In this document: in pieces, positions 26,099 to 34,958 of the stretch
Numbering within the stretch: position 1 is the stretch's first letter
How the letters are laid out: each line of letters begins with the position of its first letter
Assembly (NCBI RefSeq): GCF_014306135.1
Contig: NZ_JACRWD010000001.1
Location: 310,001 to 374,000, forward strand
From: Paraclostridium hominis
GTDB taxonomy: Bacteria > Bacillota > Clostridia > Peptostreptococcales > Peptostreptococcaceae
Direction: 5' to 3'
Length of the DNA: 64,000 bases
Made by a program: the position numbers and the translations under genes
The notes under the pieces: generated by a model
Seen by the model: the letters and a program-made list of their open reading frames with translations, nothing else
Databases searched by the model: none
Told to the model about the DNA's origin: nothing

Positions 26099-26131
26099 AA
26101 AAGAGGTGATTAAATTTAATCACCTCTTTTT
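26099..26131 (+). terminator. Intrinsic terminator after B12 importer
   Basis: Perfect stem AAGAGGTGATTAAA / TTTAATCACCTCTT followed by T5. Confidence 0.95.
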
Positions 26132-26269
26132 GTCTTAAAAATGAAAAGATTATGACGTTTCTATAAAAAAGGTAAAATATGTTTATTTTCAAAAGTTTAG
26201 CAATGATATACTCAAAAATATATATTATCAAAATAAAACTATTGATAAAACTTAAAAAATGAGTTAGTT

Positions 26270-26345
26270 ATACTAAACTTAAGAAAAATTAATATAAACA
26301 AAAGTTAATAAATACTAAACTTAAGAAAAATTAATATAAACAAAA
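26270..26345 (+). repeat. Tandem 34-bp direct repeat upstream of speA
   Basis: A 34-base unit beginning ATACTAAACTTAAGAAAAAT occurs perfectly at 26270-26303 and 26312-26345, a 42-base period. It lies within the 415-base AT-rich gap between the B12 importer and speA, about 80 bases upstream of the candidate speA promoter. The rest of the gap shows nothing recognisable. Confidence 0.8.
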
Positions 26346-26424
26346 ATATAAAGTTAGATATAAAACTATTGAAAATACTAAAAACAAAAAAAATAAAAAA
26401 GTTAAAAAATATAAAAAAAATTGC

Positions 26425-26452
26425 TTGCAAAAAAATAAAAACTTAATATAAT
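26425..26452 (+). promoter_or_regulatory. Promoter of the spermidine operon
   Basis: TTGCAA (26425-26430), 16 bases, TATAAT (26447-26452). The predicted leader to speA is about 90 bases. Confidence 0.65.
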
Positions 26453-26546
26453 AAATATTGTAAGTTTAATAAAACTAAATTTTATGAATAGAAATAATAA
26501 TCTTTACTTTTAGATTTGATTTTAAAATATAGAAAGGAGGATTAAA

Positions 26547-28046
26547 ATGGAAGCTATTGGAGAAAAGTTAGAAGCTAATTTTTTTAGTGACTCTACATTA
26601 AGTCATAGACAAACTCCATTACTTACTTCTCTGAAAGATTATTCTAATAAAGATATAGCTTGTTTTGATGTTCCTGGTCATGTTAGACATCAAGGAGTAG
26701 AAGTTTTAAATGAGTATTTTGGTAAGAATATTATGAAAATGGATATAAATTCATCGCCTCTTATGGATAATGTTTCAAATCCAAGTGGAATTATAAAAAA
26801 AGCTCAAGATTTATTAGCAAATGCTTATAATGCAGACGATGCTTTTTTCATAACAAATGGGACTACATCGGCTATACATGCTATGATTTTAAGCACTATA
26901 AATCCAGGAGATAAGATACTTCTTCCAAGAAACATTCACAAATCGGTTATTAATGCTTTAATACTTACTGGTGGAAAACCTGTATTTATACAACCAGGAT
27001 TTGATGATGAACTTGGAATAAGTTTAAATGTAGCTTATGAAGATATAAAAAATGAACTTAAGAATCATAAAGATATAAAAGCTTTATTTTTACTAAATCC
27101 AACTTACTATGGAGCATGTAGTGATTTAGAAGCTATAATTGAGTTGTGTCATGAGGAAAATGTTTTAGTTTTAGTTGATGAAGCACACGGAGCACATTTT
27201 CCATTTCATAAAGACTTACCACCTCCAAGTATAAGCTTAGGAGCTGATATGTCAGCTATAAGTATTCATAAAACTGGAGGAGCTTTAACTCAAGCCTCTG
27301 CATTACTTTTAAATAATGAACGTATAGAATCAAGTAAGGTATTGCAAAGTATAAATATGATTCAATCTACATCGGCATCATACTTGTTAATGGCAAGTAT
27401 TGATGGAGCAAGATCCAACTTAGTTTTAAATGGAGATGCTCAATTATCAAAAGCACTTAATTTATCAAGATATGCAAAAGCAAGAATAAATAAAATAAAA
27501 GGAATTAAAGTTGTTACTACTGAAAATTTAGGAAATGATGGAGTTAAGTTTATAGATGAAACTAAGCTTTGCATAAATGTATCAAAACTTAATTTAACAG
27601 GTCATGAAGTATATGATTTGCTTTATCAAGAGTTTTCAGTTCAAGTAGAACTTGGAGATTTATATAATATACTTGCACTTATATCTATTGGGACTACAAA
27701 AGAGGATGTTGATAAACTGATTGATTCTTTAGAAGCAATATCTAATATTTATAAAAAAGAAGAAAAAATGAAAGTTATAAAAACTAAGCAAATAAATCCA
27801 ATACAGAAATTAAATCCAAGAGATGCTTTTTATAAAGATAAAGAAATGATTTTAATTGATGAATGTGTAGGTAGGATTTCAGGTGAATCTATAATGGCTT
27901 ATCCACCAGGAATACCAATAGTAACGCCTGGAGAAGAAATTACAAAAGAAATAATTGATTACATAAAATTACTAAAGAAAAATAATGCATATTTATGTGA
28001 TATGAAAGATAAAAACTTAGATTATATATTAGTTACAAAAAATTAA
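26547..28046 (+). CDS. speA: Arginine decarboxylase, fold-type I PLP
   Basis: Member of the Orn/Lys/Arg decarboxylase family of Gram-positive type (about 490-500 residues, without the wing domain). Motifs: FDVPGHVRHQG, FFITNGTTSAIHAM, LVDEAHGAHFPFH (PLP-binding Asp and His) and the Schiff-base lysine in SAISIHKTGGALTQ. The C-terminal domain has AYPPGIPIVTPGE. Position at the head of speD-speE-speB makes arginine, giving agmatine, the likely substrate; lysine or ornithine decarboxylases look similar. Start follows AAAGGAGG. Confidence 0.9.
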   Translation: MEAIGEKLEANFFSDSTLSHRQTPLLTSLKDYSNKDIACFDVPGHVRHQGVEVLNEYFGKNIMKMDINSSPLMDNVSNPSGIIKKAQDLLANAYNADDAFFITNGTTSAIHAMILSTINPGDKILLPRNIHKSVINALILTGGKPVFIQPGFDDELGISLNVAYEDIKNELKNHKDIKALFLLNPTYYGACSDLEAIIELCHEENVLVLVDEAHGAHFPFHKDLPPPSISLGADMSAISIHKTGGALTQASALLLNNERIESSKVLQSINMIQSTSASYLLMASIDGARSNLVLNGDAQLSKALNLSRYAKARINKIKGIKVVTTENLGNDGVKFIDETKLCINVSKLNLTGHEVYDLLYQEFSVQVELGDLYNILALISIGTTKEDVDKLIDSLEAISNIYKKEEKMKVIKTKQINPIQKLNPRDAFYKDKEMILIDECVGRISGESIMAYPPGIPIVTPGEEITKEIIDYIKLLKKNNAYLCDMKDKNLDYILVTKN

Positions 28047-28077
28047 ATTCAAAAAACTGAATAAGGAGAGTGCAACT

Positions 28078-28503
28078 ATGAAATTTGAAACTTTAGGAAG
28101 ACATATATTAGTAGAGTATTACAACTGTAATGAGGATATATTAAGAGATCCAAAGCTTATAGAAAAATTCATGAACGATTCGGCGCTAAATGCAAAAGCT
28201 ACAATAGTTGATTCGGTATTTCATCACTTTAATCCATGGGGGGTTTCAGGAGCTGTTATAATAGCTGAATCTCATTTAACTATACACACATGGCCAGAAT
28301 ACGGATATGCATCAGCTGATTTTTTCACTTGTGGAGATATAGATCCTTGGAAAAGTTTTGAACTATTAGAAGAATTGTTACAAGCAGAAAGAAGTGAATC
28401 AACAGAGATACCAAGAGGTTTAACTTCTAAAATACAGAAATTTGCAAAAAAAGATTTAGGCAATATTACTCATAAGCCACAAGAAGATCAAGAAGCTATA
28501 TAA
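28078..28503 (+). CDS. speD: S-adenosylmethionine decarboxylase proenzyme
   Basis: Makes decarboxylated SAM, the aminopropyl donor for spermidine. The 141-residue protein is of the short class 1B type. It is expected to self-cleave before the serine in AESHLTIHTWPEYGYAS, generating a pyruvoyl group; the HTWPE and FFTCGD elements match the family, with the processing His and Cys present. Start follows AAGGAGAG. It lies in the same direction as speA with a 31-base gap. Confidence 0.93.
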   Translation: MKFETLGRHILVEYYNCNEDILRDPKLIEKFMNDSALNAKATIVDSVFHHFNPWGVSGAVIIAESHLTIHTWPEYGYASADFFTCGDIDPWKSFELLEELLQAERSESTEIPRGLTSKIQKFAKKDLGNITHKPQEDQEAI

Positions 28504-28540
28504 ATAAAAATCACCTAAATTAAATAAAAATAAACAAATA

Positions 28541-28651
28541 AAAAATTAAATTCAAATTAAATTATAACATACAAATAAAATATGGTCAAAAGACCAGTAA
28601 AATAGACAAATAAAAACATAAATATAAATAAAATAAAAAATTAAATTCAAA
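28541..28651 (+). repeat. AT-rich spacer with repeated element around speD
   Basis: The word AAAAATTAAATTCAAA occurs at 28038-28053 (end of speA), 28541-28556 and 28636-28651, so copies bracket speD. The last two share a longer 21-base match. The 167-base spacer between speD and speE is almost devoid of G and C apart from a small hairpin TGGTC-AAAA-GACCA (28583-28596) with no T tail. Confidence 0.6.
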
Positions 28652-28670
28652 AATTTGGAGGACTTAGGTT

Positions 28671-29522
28671 ATGGAACTTTGGTATACAGAAGAATGGACA
28701 GATAATGTACGTTTTTCAATAAAGGTAGATAAACACTTATTTAGTGAACAATCAAACTTTCAAAGAGTAGATGTATTTGATAGTAAGGAATTTGGAAAGT
28801 TTTTAACATTAGATGGGTTAATGATGGTAAATTATAAAGACGAATTTATATATCACGATATGATAGTTCATGTTCCTATGGCTACTAATATGAATATAAA
28901 AAAAGTATTAGTTATAGGTGGCGGTGATGGTGGTACTGTAAGAGAACTTACTAGATATCCTCAAATAGAAAAAATAGATATGGTTGAAATAGATAAAATG
29001 GTAGTAGATGCATCTAAAGAGTATATAGATATATGTGCTTGCAAGTTAGATGATCCTAGAGTTAATTTATATTTTGAAGATGGAGTAGCTTTTGTAAAAA
29101 ATTCAAAAGATAAATCTTATGATTTAATAATAGTTGATTCAACAGATCCTATAGGACCTGGAGAAGGATTATTTTCAGTTGACTTTTATAAAGACTGCTA
29201 CAGAGTACTAAGTGATGAAGGAATACTTGTAAATCAAAATGAAAGTCCATACTTTGACTTTAATGCTAAAGAAATGAAAAGAGCAAATGAAAAAATTAAA
29301 AATTTATTCCCTATAGTTAAGGTTTACCAAGCTCATATACCAACTTATCCATCAGGACATTGGTTATTTGGATTTGCATCTAAGAAATACGATCCGATAA
29401 ATGATCAAAATAAAGAAGATTGGGAAAAACTAGGTTTAAAAACTAAATATTACAACAGTAACATCCATAGTGGAGCATTTATGTTACCTCAATATGTAGT
29501 GGATATGTTAAATGAAAAATAA
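28671..29522 (+). CDS. speE: Spermidine synthase
   Basis: Transfers the aminopropyl group from decarboxylated SAM to putrescine. The 283-residue protein has the Rossmann motif LVIGGGDGGTVRELTRYP, the catalytic Asp segment DLIIVDSTDPIGPGEGLFS and YPSGHWLFGFASK. Its last 11 bases overlap the start of speB, indicating coupled translation. Start follows TTGGAGG. Confidence 0.95.
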   Translation: MELWYTEEWTDNVRFSIKVDKHLFSEQSNFQRVDVFDSKEFGKFLTLDGLMMVNYKDEFIYHDMIVHVPMATNMNIKKVLVIGGGDGGTVRELTRYPQIEKIDMVEIDKMVVDASKEYIDICACKLDDPRVNLYFEDGVAFVKNSKDKSYDLIIVDSTDPIGPGEGLFSVDFYKDCYRVLSDEGILVNQNESPYFDFNAKEMKRANEKIKNLFPIVKVYQAHIPTYPSGHWLFGFASKKYDPINDQNKEDWEKLGLKTKYYNSNIHSGAFMLPQYVVDMLNEK

Positions 29523-30393
29523 GTTTTATAATACACCAACATTTATGTCTATGGAAGATGATTACAATGAAAGTAAACTTATAGTATTTGGAGCAGGTTT
29601 TGATGGAACTACTTCAAATAGACCAGGAACTAGATTTGCATCATCTTCTATGAGACCTGAATTTTACGGACTTGAAACATATAGCCCAATTCTTGATTTA
29701 GATATGGATGATTATAAAATTTGTGATATTGGAGATTTAGAACTTAGTATAGGAAATACGGATAAGGTTTTAGATGAAATATATAAAGGAACGAAAGCTA
29801 TTGTGGATGATGGGAAAGTTCCTTTTATGATCGGTGGAGAACATTTAGTAACTTTACCATCATTTAAAGCAGTTTATGAAAAATACAAGGATATATATGT
29901 ACTTCATTTTGATGCGCATACAGATTTAAGAGACGAGTATAATAATAACAAAAATTCTCATGCTACAGTTATAAAGCGTATTTGGGACATTGTAGGAGAT
30001 GAAAAAATATTTCAGTTTGGAATAAGATCTGGAACTAAAAAAGAGTTTGATTTTGCTTTAAAAGAAAAGCATACATACATGGAAACTCATACAATAAATA
30101 CTTTTTTAGATATAGTTAAATCTTTAGAAGGTAAGAATGTATATTTAACTATTGATTTAGATGTATTAGATCCATCGATATTTCCAGGTACTGGAACCCC
30201 AGAGCCGGGAGGTATAAGTTATAGAGAATTTGAAGAGGTATTTAAGGTACTTAAAAATTCAAATATAAATTTAGTAGGATTAGATATTGTAGAACTTAGC
30301 CCAGATTATGATAATACAAATGTATCCACAGTTGTTGCATGCAAGATTTTAAGAGAATTAGCACTTATAGTAAGCGATAAAATAAATAGATAA
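29512..30393 (+). CDS. speB: Agmatinase (ureohydrolase)
   Basis: Hydrolyses agmatine to putrescine and urea, linking speA to speE. The 293-residue protein carries the ureohydrolase manganese motifs: IGGEHLVTLP (His), HFDAHTDLRDEY (Asp, His, Asp) and TIDLDVLDPSIFPGTGTPEPGG (Asp pair). Overlap with speE and the presence of speA support agmatinase rather than arginase or formiminoglutamase. Confidence 0.93.
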   Translation: MKNKFYNTPTFMSMEDDYNESKLIVFGAGFDGTTSNRPGTRFASSSMRPEFYGLETYSPILDLDMDDYKICDIGDLELSIGNTDKVLDEIYKGTKAIVDDGKVPFMIGGEHLVTLPSFKAVYEKYKDIYVLHFDAHTDLRDEYNNNKNSHATVIKRIWDIVGDEKIFQFGIRSGTKKEFDFALKEKHTYMETHTINTFLDIVKSLEGKNVYLTIDLDVLDPSIFPGTGTPEPGGISYREFEEVFKVLKNSNINLVGLDIVELSPDYDNTNVSTVVACKILRELALIVSDKINR

Positions 30394-30412
30394 ACTTAGG
30401 AGGAATTTAAAA

Positions 30413-31603
30413 ATGGCAAGACACTTATTTACATCGGAATCAGTTACAGAAGGGCATCCAGATAAAATATGTGATCAAATATCAGATGCAATATTAGATG
30501 CACTTTTAGAAAAAGACCCACTAGCAAGAGTTGCTTGTGAGACTACAGTTACAACAGGATTAGTACTAGTAGCGGGAGAAATAAGTACTAATACTTACGT
30601 TGACATACCTAAATTAGTTAGAGAAACAGTTAAAGGTATAGGGTATACTAGAGCAAAGTTTGGATTTGATGGAGATACTTGTGCAGTTATAACTTCTATC
30701 GATGAACAATCAGGAGATATAGCTATGGGCGTTGATGAAGCTTTAGAAAATAGAAGTGGAGAATTAAGTGAAGATGAGATAGAGAAAATAGGTGCGGGAG
30801 ACCAAGGAATAATGTTTGGGTTTGCATGTAATGAAACTGAAGAATTAATGCCACTTCCAATATCTTTAGCTCATAAGTTAGCAAGAAGATTAACTGAAGT
30901 TAGAAAAAATGGAGAGTTAAGTTATTTAAGACCAGATGGAAAAACTCAAGTTACAGTTGAATATGATAAAGATAAAGCTATTAGAGTTCATACTGTATTA
31001 ATATCTACTCAACATGGAGAAGATGTAGACAATGATACAATAAGAAGAGATTTAATAGAAAAAGTTATAAAAGAAGTTATACCAAGTGATTTATTAGATG
31101 AGGAAACTAAAATATACATAAATCCAACAGGAAGATTTGTTATAGGTGGACCTCAAGGGGATACAGGACTTACTGGGAGAAAAATAATAATAGATACTTA
31201 CGGTGGATATTCTAGACACGGTGGAGGAGCTTTCTCTGGAAAAGACCCTACAAAGGTTGATAGATCAGCGGCTTATGCTGCCAGATATGCTGCTAAAAAT
31301 ATAGTTGCTGCAGGACTTGCAGATAAGTGTGAAATAGAACTTGCTTATGCTATAGGTGTTGCTAGACCTTTATCTATATTTATAGATACTTTTGGAACTG
31401 GAAAAGTTAGTGATGAAGTTTTAGTTGATTTAGTTAATAAAAACTTTGATTTAAGACCAGGAGCAATAATAAGAGATTTAGGCTTAAGAAAGCCTATGTA
31501 TAAAAATGTTGCAGCATATGGACATTTTGGAAGATGTGACTTGGATTTACCTTGGGAGAGAACTGATAAAGCTAACTTTTTAAAAGAACAAGCTGGAATA
31601 TAA
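30413..31603 (+). CDS. metK: S-adenosylmethionine synthetase
   Basis: Makes SAM from methionine and ATP. The 396-residue protein has HLFTSESVTEGHPDKICDQ at the N-terminus, GAGDQGIMFGFA and the P-loop-like GGGAFSGKDPTKVDRSAAY. It begins 19 bases after speB with AGGAGG and ends the spermidine operon, supplying SAM for SpeD. No SAM riboswitch precedes it, since it lies inside an operon. Terminator follows. Confidence 0.97.
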   Translation: MARHLFTSESVTEGHPDKICDQISDAILDALLEKDPLARVACETTVTTGLVLVAGEISTNTYVDIPKLVRETVKGIGYTRAKFGFDGDTCAVITSIDEQSGDIAMGVDEALENRSGELSEDEIEKIGAGDQGIMFGFACNETEELMPLPISLAHKLARRLTEVRKNGELSYLRPDGKTQVTVEYDKDKAIRVHTVLISTQHGEDVDNDTIRRDLIEKVIKEVIPSDLLDEETKIYINPTGRFVIGGPQGDTGLTGRKIIIDTYGGYSRHGGGAFSGKDPTKVDRSAAYAARYAAKNIVAAGLADKCEIELAYAIGVARPLSIFIDTFGTGKVSDEVLVDLVNKNFDLRPGAIIRDLGLRKPMYKNVAAYGHFGRCDLDLPWERTDKANFLKEQAGI

Positions 31604-31618
31604 TTATAGAATTTAGAT

Positions 31619-31653
31619 AAAAAAGGATGTCATTAAATTTGACATCCTTTTTT
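31619..31653 (+). terminator. Intrinsic terminator after metK
   Basis: Stem AAAAGGATGTCA / TGACATCCTTTT followed by further T residues. Confidence 0.95.
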
Positions 31654-31836
31654 ACTTGAATTTTGAGATTTGCTGAATAATATTATGAAATGATTACATA
31701 TATATAAATAGGATAGAAATAAATTGTAAAATAAAAAAATTTAAGTATACCAAAATTTTAAAGAATAAATTATACTATATAAATATACATTACATAAAAA
31801 TTAGACTAATCGGATATATACTAGGAGGTAAAGACA

Positions 31837-32712
31837 TTGAAGTTAAAAAAAATGGGGATGCGGACTATAAAAACAGGTATAGCAATAATGATATGTCTGT
31901 TATTAGGAAAGTTCCTTGTTCAAAAATTATTTTACTGTGCAATAGCTTGTGTAATTTCGGTTCAAGACACAGTAAAGGGTTCTATGAAAGTAGGATTAAA
32001 TAGAGTAAAAGGAACAATTGTAGGTGGGATAATCGGATTTTTATTTGCTTTAATTCAACCAGGAGAGCCTATTTTATGTGGTATAGGTATAATGCTTACA
32101 ATTTATACTTGTAATATGTTAAAAATAAGTTCAGTAGTAGTATCTTGTGTAACATTTTTAGCAATACATTTAGGTGTTGGTACATATAATCCGGCATATT
32201 ACTCAGTTCACAGGGTTATAGATACTTCAGTGGGAGTAATTATAGGTGTTGTAACAAACTACTTAATAGCCAGACCCAATTATTTAGCAAAAACAATAGC
32301 TGAATTTAAAAATATAGAAAAATCTGCAATACAACTTATAGAATCTAAAATCGTAAACGAGGAAGATTTAGACATAAACTTATTTAAGAAAAATATACAA
32401 CAACTTGATAAAATATATTCAAAATTAACAGATGAACTAGATTATGGTGGAAAGCATGATGCGGATATAGAAAATTTAGAAAAATCAATAAATATATGTA
32501 GAGAAATTTATTTTCACATGCAATCAATAGAATTACTAGAAAGTAAACTGTATTTAAATAAAGATAACTATAATGCATTAAGAGAGTTATACAATACAGA
32601 AGAAATAAGTTTTGATGTTGAAGAAAATAAAAGTCCTGTATTTAATTATCATCTAAGCAAAATAATAGAAGAAATTAAAACCTTAAAAGAATTTAATAAA
32701 TCTATTGAATAA
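31837..32712 (+). CDS. Aromatic acid exporter family protein (ArAE_1/DUF939 type)
   Basis: A 291-residue protein. Residues 10-150 hold about four to five membrane helices with the family pattern KTGIAIMICLLLGKF, ISVQDTVKGSMKVGLNRVKGTIVGG and YYSVHRVIDTSVGVIIG. The remaining 140 residues are a cytoplasmic helical domain. This is the DUF939/FUSC-like group named after putative aromatic acid efflux; transport activity is not established. TTG start with an excellent AGGAGGT ribosome site at 7-base spacing. Monocistronic. Confidence 0.8.
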   Translation: MKLKKMGMRTIKTGIAIMICLLLGKFLVQKLFYCAIACVISVQDTVKGSMKVGLNRVKGTIVGGIIGFLFALIQPGEPILCGIGIMLTIYTCNMLKISSVVVSCVTFLAIHLGVGTYNPAYYSVHRVIDTSVGVIIGVVTNYLIARPNYLAKTIAEFKNIEKSAIQLIESKIVNEEDLDINLFKKNIQQLDKIYSKLTDELDYGGKHDADIENLEKSINICREIYFHMQSIELLESKLYLNKDNYNALRELYNTEEISFDVEENKSPVFNYHLSKIIEEIKTLKEFNKSIE

Positions 32713-32715
32713 AAC

Positions 32716-32746
32716 TCCTAAGCTTTTAAAAGCTTAGGAATTTTTA
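32716..32746 (+). terminator. Intrinsic terminator after ArAE-type gene
   Basis: Perfect palindrome TCCTAAGCTTTT / AAAAGCTTAGGA followed by T5. Confidence 0.85.
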
Positions 32747-32809
32747 TGTTATAATAATAAATTGTTAATAATTATAGCGAGCATAAATAAAATGTAAGGA
32801 AGTGAATTT

Positions 32810-33733
32810 GTGAAAATTAATAAAAAAATTATAGTAATCTTATTACTAATTATATTTATTCCAGTAGGAATATTAACATTTATGATAAAAGAAAATCATA
32901 AAAAAGAACAAATCTCAAAGAAAGAAGCAAAACAAGAAGCTTTAAAAAATGAAAAATCTATGAATATTGCTTTATTTGGACTAGATAGAAGAAGTAAAGA
33001 AGAAAAATCAAGAGCAGACTCTATAATGGTTGCAAATATAAACTTTGAAACAAAAACAATAAACCTAGTATCCATACTTAGAGATACCTTAGTAGATATA
33101 AAAGGTCATGGAAGAGATAAGTTAAATCATTCATATGCTTATGGAGGACCTGAACTTTCAATGGAAACTATAAATTTAAATTTTGACTTAGATATAAATA
33201 AATATGTAAGTGTAGACTTTTTTAGTTTAGCAAAGGTAATTGATATAATAGGTGGAGTAGATATAGATTTAAAAGATTATGAAGCAAATCAAATAAATCA
33301 AAACTTAAATGAAATAAATAACATAGAAAAATTACCAGCGGGAACTGATTATATACAAGGGAGTGGCTTAAAAACTTTAAACGGTAGACAAGCTGTGGCT
33401 TATTGTAGAATAAGAAAAGTAGGTAATGGAGATTACGAAAGAACTCAAAGACAAAGAAATGTATTAAAAGCTATACTTGTAAAATATGAAAAGTTAGATT
33501 CAGGTAAAAGGTTTGAAGTAAGTATGGAGATGATGTCTCAAGTAACTACTAATATACCTATAAATGATATAAAAGAGCTACAAAGTAAAATCTTAAATGA
33601 CAAAGATTTTACTATAAATCAACATATGATACCATTTGAAGGAAGTTTTGAAACTAAAATTATAGATGAAAAATGGGTAATAGATGCAAATATGCAAGAA
33701 AATATCAAACAAATTCATGAATATCTAAAATAA
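32810..33733 (+). CDS. LytR-CpsA-Psr (LCP) cell-wall ligase family protein
   Basis: A 307-residue protein with one N-terminal membrane helix (residues 4-24), a charged linker and an extracytoplasmic LCP domain. Key features: NIALFGLDRR, RADSIMVANIN (Asp for metal/pyrophosphate), LVSILRDTLVDI with the catalytic Arg, HGRDKLNHSYAYGG, and VAYCRIRKVGNGDYERTQRQR. These enzymes transfer undecaprenyl-linked glycopolymers to peptidoglycan. GTG start behind AAGGAAG. Confidence 0.9.
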   Translation: MKINKKIIVILLLIIFIPVGILTFMIKENHKKEQISKKEAKQEALKNEKSMNIALFGLDRRSKEEKSRADSIMVANINFETKTINLVSILRDTLVDIKGHGRDKLNHSYAYGGPELSMETINLNFDLDINKYVSVDFFSLAKVIDIIGGVDIDLKDYEANQINQNLNEINNIEKLPAGTDYIQGSGLKTLNGRQAVAYCRIRKVGNGDYERTQRQRNVLKAILVKYEKLDSGKRFEVSMEMMSQVTTNIPINDIKELQSKILNDKDFTINQHMIPFEGSFETKIIDEKWVIDANMQENIKQIHEYLK

Positions 33734-33766
33734 AAAGACGAGTGTCAGTGGAGCACTCGTCTTTTC
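33733..33766 (+). terminator. Intrinsic terminator after LCP gene
   Basis: Stem AAAAGACGAGTG / CACTCGTCTTTT; the A-rich arm starts at the stop codon of the gene. Confidence 0.9.
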
Positions 33767-33922
33767 CAAAGGAGAAATAAGTATAGTATATTTAGTGATA
33801 TAATTAAAAATTTATTTGAAATTATATTAACATTATAGACAATTATTATATTTATATACAAAAAATTTTCTATAAATAATAAATGTATTTTAATATTTAA
33901 ATTTAAGTATATCTATATGATT

Positions 33923-34789
33923 CTAATTATCTTTTAATGAATTAAGCACATTACACATTGTACTTATTTCATCCTTGCTTAAATCATCAAAGTTTTCTAA
34001 TCTATTTACGATATCAAGTATAACCATATCTTTATATTCATCTTTACTAAATCTAGCACCAATAAATACATCTTTTATACTATCTTCTAAGATAGAATAA
34101 TTATTTTTCTTTTTATGGTGATGATGCCTTATATTTTCTTTCTTTATAAAATATGTAGATAAAGTAGAAGTCAAAGAGCCTATAAAGCCAATACCAAATA
34201 TCATAAGAATAGATGCAACAATTCTGCCAGAAAAAGTCTTTGGGCAAATATATCCATATCCAACTGTAGTGACAGTAACTATACTCCACCAAAGGGAATC
34301 ACCTATATTCCATTTTTCAAAATAACTCATAGCAATAGAACTTAAAAATATTATAATCAAAGCTATAAATAAAGTATAACTAAAATTATTTGTTCTCATA
34401 AATCTATAAAAATTACTATTACTTCTTTTTACTATAGCTACTATCCTCAACACCATAACTAACTTTAATAAAATTATATATTTACTATCTAAATGAAAAA
34501 CTCCTAAATTAGATAGTAGTATAAAAAATGTATGAAAAGGTATAATAGAGATTAAATCTATTATATTATTCTTAATAAATATTTTTTTATCAGTACTTAT
34601 AAAAAAGCGAATTACAAAATCTATAACGAATATTGCCCAAATTGTATAGGCTATATTTGTTAAAATTATTTCCGAATTATAACCTAATTTTAGTGTTAAT
34701 TGAACTATTAAAATAGTAGCAATTGCCAGTGAAAGAAACGCCATAGTTATATTATAAATAATGCGTTTTTTTCTCGTCATAACTATCAA
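33923..34789 (-). CDS. Voltage-gated-type potassium channel
   Basis: A 288-residue ion channel with an S1-S4-like region (residues about 10-130), then a pore module with the selectivity filter TVTTVGYGYICPKT and a final S6 helix. The S4-like segment (VMVLRIVAIVKRS) has few arginines, so strong voltage sensing is doubtful. A histidine/lysine-rich stretch (RHHHHKKK) begins the cytoplasmic tail. The TTG at 34789 lies nine bases after GGAG and is preferred over the ATG three codons later. Monocistronic and divergent from the P1 peptidase gene. Confidence 0.87.
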   Translation of the reverse strand: MIVMTRKKRIIYNITMAFLSLAIATILIVQLTLKLGYNSEIILTNIAYTIWAIFVIDFVIRFFISTDKKIFIKNNIIDLISIIPFHTFFILLSNLGVFHLDSKYIILLKLVMVLRIVAIVKRSNSNFYRFMRTNNFSYTLFIALIIIFLSSIAMSYFEKWNIGDSLWWSIVTVTTVGYGYICPKTFSGRIVASILMIFGIGFIGSLTSTLSTYFIKKENIRHHHHKKKNNYSILEDSIKDVFIGARFSKDEYKDMVILDIVNRLENFDDLSKDEISTMCNVLNSLKDN

Positions 34790-34958
34790 AATTCATATCT
34801 CCATTCTATCTACTTAATTTTAAATAATATATACTACATATTTTAAATTAAAATATGTAGACTGTCAAAAGAAGGAATTATATGTTTTTCAAATAATATA
34901 CATTTATATAAAAGTATTTAAAATTAAGGAATATAAAGACTATATAGAGGTGATAGAT

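Noticed and set aside
28583..28596. TGGTC-AAAA-GACCA hairpin as a terminator between speD and speE
   Set aside because: The stem has only five pairs and no T tract follows, so it is not a credible intrinsic terminator.
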